Shown here piece by piece: positions 1-5,735 of a stretch of DNA of 5,735 bases (its first letter is position 1; each line of letters starts with the position of its first letter). Origin of the DNA: Candidatus Krumholzibacteriia bacterium (lineage in GTDB: Bacteria; Krumholzibacteriota; Krumholzibacteriia; Krumholzibacteriales; Krumholzibacteriaceae); contig JAQVGR010000133.1 in NCBI GenBank assembly GCA_028696635.1, forward strand, positions 1 to 5,735, read 5' to 3'. The translations under genes and the position numbers were made by a program. Under the pieces are notes generated by a model. The model saw only the letters and a list, made by a program, of their open reading frames with translations, was not told the DNA's origin and ran no database searches.

Positions 1-935
1 CTGATCAGGCCTCCCGCCCCTTCCGCCTGCCCGGCGTGCACCCGCGAGCCGGGGTGCGAGTCGAGCCCGGGGTACATCACGCGAGCGACCTTCGGGTGGC
101 CGGCGAGGAACCGGGCGACCTTCATCCCGTTCTCGCAGTGCCGTCCCATCCGCAGCGCCAGGGTCTTGATCCCCCGCGCGACGAGGAAGGCGTTGAACGG
201 ATCGATCGTCCCGCCGAAGGCGTTCGACATCTTGCGCATGCGCCGGTACAGATCCTCGTCCTTCGTGACGACCATCCCCGCGACCACGTCGGCGTGGCCG
301 TTGAGGAACTTCGTCATCGAATGGATCACCGCGTCGGCGCCGTGATCGAGCGGCCGCTGGAGTATCGGCGACATGAAGGTGTTGTCGACGGTGAGCTTCG
401 CTCCTCGCCCGTGGGCGATATCGGCGACGGCGGCGATGTCGGTGATCACGAGGGTCGGGTTCCCCGGCGTCTCGATGTGCACCAGCGTCGTCTTCGGCGT
501 CATGGCGCGGCGGACGTTCTCCGGATCGGAGGTGTCGACGAACGAGGCGGTGACGCCGAAGCCCGCGAACTGGTCGCTCATCAGGCCGACGACGGGGCCG
601 TAGAGCGCCTCGCTGCAGACCGCGTGGTCTCCTGCGTGGAGGATCGAGCCGAAGGCGAGGTGCAGGGCGGCCATCCCCGAGGCGCAGCCGATTCCGTCGT
701 ATCCGCCCTCGAGGACGGCGACGGCATGCTCGACTGAGCGAACCGTCGGGTTGCCGAGGCGGGTGTAGATATACCCCTTCCCCTTGCCGGCGAAGAGCCC
801 CGCCCCGTGGTCGACGTCGCGGAACCGGAAGGTCGATGTCTGGTAGATGGGCGTGACGACCGCGCCGGTCTCGTCCGGGATGAAACTCGCGTGGACGCAC
901 TGCGTGTGCTTCGACTTCTTCCTGATATCCTCCAT
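1..935 (-). CDS. PLP-dependent trans-sulfuration family enzyme (Cys/Met metabolism), 3' end missing
   Basis: This is the first 311 codons of a fold-type I PLP enzyme of the Cys/Met metabolism family (cystathionine gamma-synthase/lyase, O-acetylhomoserine sulfhydrylase, methionine gamma-lyase). The frame is open to the window edge, and about 80-90 C-terminal residues are missing. Visible PLP-site elements are YTR (57-59, phosphate contact from the neighbouring subunit), SGM (86-88), LYG with Y112, VDNTF with D184 (pyridine nitrogen) and SMTKF with the Schiff-base lysine K209. GLDSHP near residue 290 is also typical. The ATG at 935 is preceded by AAGGAGT with a 6-nt spacer. The gene starts 31 nt after the NifU-like gene and is probably co-transcribed. 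By family alignment from memory, the methionine gamma-lyase specificity residues C116, K240 and D241 are replaced by P114, S237 and N238, so canonical methionine gamma-lyase is unlikely. The exact substrate cannot be decided; release or transfer of sulfur for cluster assembly is only an inference from context. Confidence 0.9.
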   Translation of the reverse strand, partial: MEDIRKKSKHTQCVHASFIPDETGAVVTPIYQTSTFRFRDVDHGAGLFAGKGKGYIYTRLGNPTVRSVEHAVAVLEGGYDGIGCASGMAALHLAFGSILHAGDHAVCSEALYGPVVGLMSDQFAGFGVTASFVDTSDPENVRRAMTPKTTLVHIETPGNPTLVITDIAAVADIAHGRGAKLTVDNTFMSPILQRPLDHGADAVIHSMTKFLNGHADVVAGMVVTKDEDLYRRMRKMSNAFGGTIDPFNAFLVARGIKTLALRMGRHCENGMKVARFLAGHPKVARVMYPGLDSHPGSRVHAGQAEGAGGLI

Positions 936-966
936 CTGGGGACTCCTTCCTCCGTGTTCCGTCCGG

Positions 967-1362
967 TCATTTCGTCCTGTTCGAACGCCCGACGCTCCGG
1001 CCGATATAATCGGCGATCGCGTCCCTGATCGCCTCCTCGCCGAGGACCGAGCAATGCCGCTTGTCCTCGGGAAGCCCGCCGACCGCCTCCTCGATGTCGG
1101 ACGCGGCGATGCGGGAGGCCTCCTCGATCGTCCGCCCCCTGGCGAGCTCGGTCGCGGCGCTCGATGTGGCGATCGCCGCCGAGCAGCCGCGGCACTGGAA
1201 GCCGATCTCCCCTATTTTGCCCTTCTCGACGCGGATCGTGACTATCAGCCAGTCGCCGCACTCGGAAGAGCCGCACATGCCGGTCCCGTCCGGCTCCTCG
1301 AGGAGACCGACGTTGCGCGGGTTGAGGAAATGATCCTGGTATTCGGGGCTGACGAATTCCAT
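967..1362 (-). CDS. NifU/IscU-type iron-sulfur cluster assembly scaffold protein
   Basis: A 131-aa cytoplasmic scaffold of the NifU N-terminal (IscU-like) family, on which Fe-S clusters are built before transfer to target proteins. It has the typical start YxDHFxNPRNVG (8-19) and the three ligand-cysteine contexts ECGDW (C35), GCSAAIATSSAATE (C60) and KRHCSVLGEEAI (C104). Aspartate D37 follows C35 as in IscU. Two further cysteines, C30 (GMCG) and C57 (QCRGC), are absent from classical IscU. The C-terminal Fe-S and thioredoxin-like domains of full-length NifU are absent, so this is the single-domain form. The ATG at 1362 has GGAGG at 1368-1372 with a 5-nt spacer, lying between it and the stop of the Mrp fusion 15 nt upstream. 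No cysteine desulfurase of the IscS/NifS type is visible in the window; the downstream PLP enzyme is from a different family. Confidence 0.93.
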   Translation of the reverse strand: MEFVSPEYQDHFLNPRNVGLLEEPDGTGMCGSSECGDWLIVTIRVEKGKIGEIGFQCRGCSAAIATSSAATELARGRTIEEASRIAASDIEEAVGGLPEDKRHCSVLGEEAIRDAIADYIGRSVGRSNRTK

Positions 1363-1377
1363 GAGACCCTCCGCCGG

Positions 1378-2646
1378 TCAGTGCCCGCACGCCCCCTGCC
1401 CGCCGCCGCATCCGCCGCCGCCGCCGCCCGCGTCGTGGCTGCACGAATCCTCTCCCGCGTCGAGCGTGCCGTCGAGCCACGCGCGCACGACGCGCCCCGG
1501 CTCCTCGGCCGGCGCGCCGACGATCACGTCGATCCCCGCCGATCCGAACCGCTCCTTCGCCTTGGCGCCCATCCCCCCCGCTATCACGAGCTGCACCTTC
1601 TCCCCGGCGAGCCAGTCGGGGATCGCCCCGGGGGCGTGCTCGGGGGGCGAGAGCTCCCTCTGGCGCGCTATCGCGTTCGTCCCGCAGTCTATCTCGTAGA
1701 CGACGAACTTCTCCGCATGCCCGAAATGACCGCTCACCACGCCGGCGTCGACCGGGACGGCGACGAACTTCGTTCCCGAGCCGTCCGCGCAGGCCGAGCA
1801 CGATCCGCAGGCGGAGGGCCGCTCCGGCGCCTTCCGGCCGGCGAGGCCGAGCAGCGGCGCGGCCAGCGCGGCGAACACCTTTCCCGTCTCCGTCTCGGGA
1901 TGCCCGATCACGTACGGCTCGCCCCCGTCGGCGGCGCGCACGACCTCGGGCTCGAAGGGGACGCGACCGAGGAACGGCACTCCCATCTCGGCGGCCATCG
2001 CCTCTCCGCCGCCGCGCTTGAACAGGTCCGTCGTCTTGCCGCAGTGCGGGCAGACGAAGCCGCTCATGTTCTCGACCACGCCGATCACGGGGAGATTGAG
2101 CTGGCGGCAGAAGGTGATGCACCGGCGCACATCGGCCAGGGCGACGTCCTGCGGGGTGGTGACGACCACGGCCCCGTCGGCGTCGGGGATCAGCTGCGCC
2201 ACCGAGAGCGGCTCGTCCCCCGTCCCCGGAGGCGAATCGATGACGAGGTAATCGAGCTCCCCCCACTCGACATCTGCGAGGAACTGCTTGATCACTCCCA
2301 TCTTCATCGGGCCGCGCCAGATCACCGCCTCGTCCCCCGAGCGAAGGAGCAGGCCGATCGACATCACGAAGAGGTTGTCGCCGATCTGCAGGGGAGAGAT
2401 CGAATGACCGGTGCCGTGCAGCGGCATCGCCTCGATCCCGAGCATCTTCGGCACGCTCGGCCCGTGTATGTCGACGTCGAGCAGGCCGACCCGCCGGCCC
2501 GCCGCGGCCAGGGCCACGGCGAGGTTGACTGCGACGGTGCTCTTGCCGACCCCCCCCTTCCCGGAGAGTACGAGTATCTTGTGCCCGATGCGCGACATGC
2601 GGCTCTCGAGCCGCCGCTGTTCTTCCTGCCGGCTCTGTTCGTCCAT
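1378..2646 (-). CDS. mrp: Mrp/NBP35-type P-loop ATPase fused to a C-terminal NifX/ORP-like cluster-binding domain (MrpORP-like)
   Basis: A 422-aa two-domain protein. Residues about 20-270 form an Mrp/ApbC/NBP35 ATPase with deviant Walker A GKGGVGKS (29-36), switch I DVDIHGPS (57-64), Walker B VIDSPPGTGDEP (135-146) and the family C199-PH-C202 motif thought to hold a bridging Fe-S cluster in the dimer. A short linker carries C280-x2-C283-x2-C286. Residues about 293-395 are a NifX/NifB-C-like domain (VPVDAGVVSGHFGHAEKF... VIAGGMGAKA) of the kind that binds metal-sulfur clusters in ORP and NifX. The tail is Gly-rich with C402, H404, C413, C420 and H422, probably metal-binding. The same architecture is known in Desulfovibrio MrpORP. 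An in-frame ATG at 2793 would add 49 residues, but the ATG at 2646 has GGAGG (2651-2655), fits the family start, and avoids overlap with the preceding small gene. Likely role: ATP-dependent cluster assembly or delivery to the neighbouring ORP-like proteins. Confidence 0.95.
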   Translation of the reverse strand: MDEQSRQEEQRRLESRMSRIGHKILVLSGKGGVGKSTVAVNLAVALAAAGRRVGLLDVDIHGPSVPKMLGIEAMPLHGTGHSISPLQIGDNLFVMSIGLLLRSGDEAVIWRGPMKMGVIKQFLADVEWGELDYLVIDSPPGTGDEPLSVAQLIPDADGAVVVTTPQDVALADVRRCITFCRQLNLPVIGVVENMSGFVCPHCGKTTDLFKRGGGEAMAAEMGVPFLGRVPFEPEVVRAADGGEPYVIGHPETETGKVFAALAAPLLGLAGRKAPERPSACGSCSACADGSGTKFVAVPVDAGVVSGHFGHAEKFVVYEIDCGTNAIARQRELSPPEHAPGAIPDWLAGEKVQLVIAGGMGAKAKERFGSAGIDVIVGAPAEEPGRVVRAWLDGTLDAGEDSCSHDAGGGGGGCGGGQGACGH

Positions 2647-2657
2647 GTGACCTCCAG

Positions 2658-2831
2658 TCAGAATCCGTGCCTGATCCGCTCCCGAATACGGGCGATATGC
2701 CGGGCGGCGCGGCCGCTGGAATATTCGAAGACACTCGTGCCGGCCGTCCGTGCCGCCCCGGCGGCGGGACTGAAATATGCGCAGATGCCGCATCCCTCAC
2801 AAGCCATTTTGTCCGTCCGCGCTGCGGTCAT
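2658..2831 (-). CDS. Small Cys-motif protein, in-frame 3' part of a probably frameshifted DUF5320-like gene
   Basis: The ORF as it stands encodes 57 aa starting MTAARTDK, with a C11-x2-C14-x2-C17 motif (CEGCGIC) and a basic C-terminus. GAGGGG lies just upstream of the ATG at 2831. However, a better start exists one frame away: ATG at 2874, with GGAGG at 2884-2888 and 16 nt after the ORP-like stop, begins MPGWDPTGP. Deleting one base from the five-C run (2847-2851) would join the two into a 71-aa protein reading MPGWDPTGPGNEGPMT at its start. This closely resembles the MPxxDxTGPxGxGPMTG opening of DUF5320 proteins, which often sit beside NifX/ORP and Mrp genes. Its function is unknown; the cysteines suggest metal or Fe-S binding. 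The frameshift may be a real mutation, a base-call error or, less likely, programmed. The stop lies 11 nt before the Mrp start. Confidence 0.6.
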   Translation of the reverse strand: MTAARTDKMACEGCGICAYFSPAAGAARTAGTSVFEYSSGRAARHIARIRERIRHGF

Positions 2832-2874
2832 CGGCCCCTCGTTTCCGGGGGCCGGTCGGGTCCCATCCCGGCAT
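2797..2874 (-). pseudogene. Frameshifted 5' part of the DUF5320-like small gene
   Basis: Starting at the well-spaced ATG at 2874 (GGAGG at 2884-2888, 9-nt spacer), this frame reads MPGWDPTGPRKRG and ends at TGA after 25 codons. The first nine residues fit the DUF5320 N-terminus, after which the resemblance continues in the +1-shifted frame (GNEGPMT). The frames diverge at or near the C5 homopolymer at 2847-2851. The family assignment rests on a remembered short motif and has not been searched. Confidence 0.5.
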
Positions 2875-2890
2875 CCCGCCCATCCTCCCG

Positions 2891-3253
2891 TCAGCTCCAG
2901 TGCCCGGCTACATCGGGCCCCCCGGCGCGCTGCAGTTTCTCCTCCCGGTACTGTTGTATCGCTTCCTCCACGGTTCCCCGGGCCCCCGTCATCACGACGA
3001 CGCCGGCGGCCGAGAGGGCTTCGAACGCCTTCGGGCCGCAGTGCCCCGAGATGAGGACCGCGGCTCCGGTTTCGGCTATACGCTGGGCCGATTGGATGCC
3101 GGCTCCCTGCGCGGCTCCCCGGCCGGCGCTGTTGTCGACCGCTTCGTACGAGCCCGACTCGGTATCGTGCACCACGAAATACGGCGCCCGTCCGAACCGC
3201 TCGTCGACGGGGCTTGTCTGTGCGGGACCTTTCGACGTGACCGCTATCTTCAT
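2891..3253 (-). CDS. ORP/MTH1175-like NifX-fold molybdenum-iron (or Mo-Cu) cluster-binding protein
   Basis: A 120-aa single-domain protein of the NifB/NifX/MTH1175 family, which includes the Desulfovibrio orange protein ORP (also about 117-120 aa) that binds a Mo-Cu-sulfide cluster. The start MKIAVTS, the SPVDERFGRAPYF segment (14-26), the glycine/alanine stretch GRGAAQGAGIQ (44-54) and the SGHCGPKAFEAL segment (69-80, one cysteine C72), followed by AAGVVVMTGARGTVEEAI, are all family hallmarks. Its ATG overlaps the upstream stop in an ATGA arrangement (3250-3253), which implies translational coupling; GGGAG lies about 9 nt upstream inside the preceding gene. Proposed role: carrier of a metal-sulfide cluster in the cytoplasm, serviced by the Mrp fusion encoded downstream. 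The metal identity cannot be read from the sequence. Confidence 0.92.
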   Translation of the reverse strand: MKIAVTSKGPAQTSPVDERFGRAPYFVVHDTESGSYEAVDNSAGRGAAQGAGIQSAQRIAETGAAVLISGHCGPKAFEALSAAGVVVMTGARGTVEEAIQQYREEKLQRAGGPDVAGHWS

Positions 3254-3660
3254 CTCGATCCGCTCCCTTCGTCATTGTCGTATCCGCGTCCGCCGCGGCA
3301 CTGACGCCCGCGCCGCATGCGGGCGCCGCGGCAGCCGGGCATCCGGAACGCGGGGACGTCGAGCCTGCCGCCCAGGTACGCGGCTATCACCTCGTCGATG
3401 CAGCCGGCGGTCCAGGGGATCAGCGCGATGCCGACCGCCTCGATCGCCCGGGCCAGACCGTTCGAGACCGCTCCGCAGATCAATGTCGCAACGCCGATCC
3501 GCGACAGCCACGCCGCCTTCGGGCCCGGAAGCTCTTCATCGATCGCAATGCTCTCCCGTTCGACCTCGACGCCGTCCTCGATCCGGACCACGACCAGCCG
3601 TCCGGCGGTATCGAAGACCGGCGAGACGCGTCCGTTCCATTCGGGCAGGGCTACCTTCAT
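3250..3660 (-). CDS. NifX/NifB-C-like cluster-binding protein, first gene of the operon
   Basis: A 136-aa protein of the NifB/NifX molybdenum-iron cluster-binding family, from a different subgroup than the neighbouring ORP-like gene. Visible hallmarks are MKVALPEWNGRVSPVFD at the start, GVATLICGAVSNGLARAIEAVGI (56-78) and IPWTAGCIDEVIAAYLGGRL (81-100). The C-terminal tail is Arg/Gly-rich, with C110 and C121; C62 and C87 lie in the core. An in-frame ATG at 3702 would add 14 residues but lies at the -24 element of the sigma54 promoter, upstream of the predicted transcript start, so the ATG at 3660 is preferred; GGGGG at 3669-3673 is its likely ribosome site. The stop overlaps the next start by 4 bp. 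Its function is presumably cluster binding or chaperoning alongside the ORP-like protein, by analogy only. Confidence 0.9.
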   Translation of the reverse strand: MKVALPEWNGRVSPVFDTAGRLVVVRIEDGVEVERESIAIDEELPGPKAAWLSRIGVATLICGAVSNGLARAIEAVGIALIPWTAGCIDEVIAAYLGGRLDVPAFRMPGCRGARMRRGRQCRGGRGYDNDEGSGSR

Positions 3661-3685
3661 CACCGTTTCCCCCGCGCAATCGTAT

Positions 3686-3701
3686 GGCAGGATGCATGCC
3701 A
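3686..3701 (-). promoter_or_regulatory. Sigma54 (-24/-12) promoter of the cluster-assembly operon
   Basis: On the minus strand the sequence reads TGGCATG-N4-CTGCC, against the consensus TGGCACG-N4-TTGCA. The invariant GG (3700-3699) and GC (3688-3687) have the correct 10-nt separation. The predicted transcript start is near 3675, giving a leader of only about 15 nt before the ATG at 3660. A sigma54 activator gene lies directly upstream, as expected. Confidence 0.82.
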
Positions 3702-3719
3702 CATGTCGCGCACGGGGAC

Positions 3720-3747
3720 ATATACTGTATATCTATTATTTATAATA
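3720..3747. repeat. AT-rich stretch with two short perfect palindromes
   Basis: Between the candidate activator site and the -24 element lie TATAC-T-GTATA (3721-3731, extending to 3720-3732) and TATTAT-TT-ATAATA (3734-3747). Only 4 of 31 bases at 3720-3750 are G or C, in strong contrast to the GC-rich surroundings. It may act as a flexible or bent spacer between activator and promoter, or as an extra operator; no clear IHF consensus is visible. Confidence 0.45.
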
Positions 3748-3749
3748 TG

Positions 3750-3803
3750 TTACTGCGAATTTATTACGAAACGCACATGCGTATAATTGCATATTCGCAA
3801 TAA
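3750..3803. promoter_or_regulatory. Dyad-symmetric candidate upstream activator site
   Basis: TTACTGCGAATTT at 3750-3762 is mirrored by ATATTCGCAATAA at 3791-3803 (11 of 13 positions pair). The inner palindrome ACGCA-CA-TGCGT (3771-3782) shares the same centre, 3776.5. The right half is itself part of the palindrome ATTGC-N6-GCAAT (3786-3801). The centre is about 100 bp upstream of the predicted transcript start, the usual distance for a sigma54 activator site. Binding by the adjacent activator is inferred. Confidence 0.65.
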
Positions 3804-3860
3804 TACAGGCTCTGCATTATCGTATTCCTGCAAAGGAACGGCGGGGGCTGCGGGCAGCGC

Positions 3861-5252
<1,392 letters not shown>

Positions 5253-5271
5253 CGTTTCCGCTCCGCCCTCA

Positions 5272-5293
5272 AACGATATCGTTGCGAAAATGC
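5272..5293. promoter_or_regulatory. Candidate autoregulatory operator upstream of the activator gene
   Basis: The perfect 12-bp palindrome AACGATATCGTT (5272-5283) lies 19 nt upstream of the GTG start. It overlaps TTGCGAAAATGC (5282-5293, plus strand), which matches 11 of 12 bases of TTGCGAATATGC in the operon's candidate activator site (minus strand, around 3789-3800). This points to the activator binding its own control region; no convincing promoter for the activator gene itself is visible. Confidence 0.5.
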
Positions 5294-5338
5294 TATGGTG
5301 CGGGACGGCCCGCCCCCGGCCGCGCAGAGTCAACGGGA

Positions 5339-5368
5339 TTGACATCCCCGGCGGCTCTGCCGTTAAAT
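5339..5368 (+). promoter_or_regulatory. Possible sigma70-type promoter of the MuiA-like gene
   Basis: A perfect -35 hexamer TTGACA (5339-5344) is followed after 18 bp by TTAAAT (5363-5368), 4 of 6 matches to TATAAT. The predicted start near 5375 would give a leader of about 35 nt with GGGAGG (5399-5404) before the ATG at 5410. The -10 match is moderate. Confidence 0.5.
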
Positions 5369-5409
5369 CAGGGTGCGCGGATGCTCACGGCTCATATCGG
5401 GAGGTAGCG

Positions 5410-5735
5410 ATGAATACCCGCGGGGCAGTATCGACAGCGGTTCTGTGCGTTCTCTCGGCCCTCCTCGCCGCCCCGGCGGCGAGCTCGACGACGCAGTCGG
5501 CGGAGGCGAACCTCAAGACGAGGATCGTTTCCGCCGTCGTCTATAACGGCCAGGCGCAGGTGACGCGCGCCGGCACGGTCCGCCTCGGGGAGGGGCCGGC
5601 CCGCATCATCTGCGACGATCTGCCGGTCTCGTTCTCGCACGCGTCGCTGCAGGTCGCCGCGCGCGGGACCGCCGTCGCGACGATACTGGGGACCGACGTG
5701 ACCGTCCTCAAGGACCATCCGTCCGGGTCGGATCT
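5410..5735 (+). CDS. Secreted DUF4140/DUF4139 (mucoidy inhibitor MuiA-like) protein, 3' end missing
   Basis: The first 108 codons of a plus-strand gene, open to the window edge. The ATG at 5410 is preceded by GGGAGG with a 5-nt spacer. Residues 1 to about 25 look like a Sec signal peptide: a short n-region with R4, a hydrophobic VLCVLSALLAA core and an APAAS cleavage region; C13 is not in a lipobox context. From about residue 38 the pattern RIVSAVVYNGQAQVTRAGTVRL, then GPARIICDDLPVSFSHASLQV and ATILGTDV, matches the N-terminal DUF4140 domain of MuiA-family proteins (bulk length usually over 500 aa). The biochemical role of this family is not established. It is divergent from the activator gene and on the other strand from the cluster operon, so a functional link is not evident. 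Confidence 0.77.
   Translation, partial: MNTRGAVSTAVLCVLSALLAAPAASSTTQSAEANLKTRIVSAVVYNGQAQVTRAGTVRLGEGPARIICDDLPVSFSHASLQVAARGTAVATILGTDVTVLKDHPSGSD

Noticed and set aside
2647..2793. 49-residue N-terminal extension of the Mrp fusion from an ATG at 2793
   Set aside because: It overlaps the small Cys-rich gene, does not resemble Mrp N-termini, and the internal ATG at 2646 has a GGAGG site.
581..2800. A 739-codon open frame on the minus strand
   Set aside because: It runs across the Mrp, NifU and PLP genes in the wrong frame; its translation is Arg/Ala/Gly-rich with no domain, while the other frames contain intact conserved families. It is a high-GC artefact.
847..3054. A 735-codon open frame on the plus strand
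   Set aside because: It is antisense to five recognisable genes, has no domain-like features and an Arg/Pro-rich composition typical of stop-poor GC-rich antisense frames.
3825..3838. TTCCT-GCAA-AGGAA hairpin after the activator stop as a terminator
   Set aside because: The stem is only 5 bp and no T run follows on the minus strand, so it does not meet the intrinsic-terminator pattern.
5291..5310. Possible sigma54 promoter in the divergent region (TGGTGCGGGACGGC)
   Set aside because: The GC doublet required at -12 is not at the correct spacing.
5253..5345. 31-residue N-terminal extension of the activator from an ATG at 5345
   Set aside because: It has no good ribosome site, is unlike PAS activator N-termini, and would cover the candidate operator palindrome.

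Overview
The window is GC-rich bacterial DNA with tightly packed genes and strong Shine-Dalgarno sequences. Gene content (a sigma54 activator, stand-alone NifX/ORP-fold metal-cluster proteins, an Mrp-ORP fusion ATPase and a NifU-type scaffold) is typical of anaerobic bacteria such as Desulfovibrio- or Geobacter-like organisms. A taxon cannot be fixed from the sequence; a GC-rich anaerobe from an uncultured lineage is equally possible.

Layout. All but one gene lie on the minus strand, so transcription runs right to left. A PAS-AAA+-HTH sigma54 activator (3861-5252) is followed by a 200-bp intergenic region with a 54-bp dyad-symmetric candidate activator site (3750-3803), an AT-rich stretch with two palindromes (3720-3747) and a -24/-12 promoter (3686-3701). 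An operon-like run follows: a 136-aa NifX-fold protein (3250-3660), a 120-aa ORP/MTH1175-like protein overlapping it by 4 bp (2891-3253), a small Cys-rich DUF5320-like gene whose 5' part appears frameshifted (2658-2874), an Mrp/NBP35 ATPase fused to a C-terminal NifX/ORP domain (1378-2646), a NifU/IscU-type Fe-S scaffold (967-1362), and a PLP-dependent trans-sulfuration-family enzyme running off the left edge (1-935). On the right, a 157-bp divergent intergenic region separates the activator from a plus-strand secreted DUF4140/MuiA-like protein (5410-5735, partial).

How the parts may fit. The set (ORP-like protein, Mrp-ORP fusion, sigma54 promoter, cognate PAS activator) matches the known orange-protein (ORP) loci of Desulfovibrio, where ORP carries a Mo-Cu-sulfide cluster. 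What differs here is the addition in the same run of a NifU-type scaffold and a PLP enzyme of the C-S lyase superfamily. This suggests, by inference only, a self-contained metal-sulfur cluster assembly unit with its own sulfur chemistry. The candidate activator motif TTGCGAA(T/A)ATGC occurs both upstream of the operon promoter and next to the activator's own start, which suggests autoregulation.
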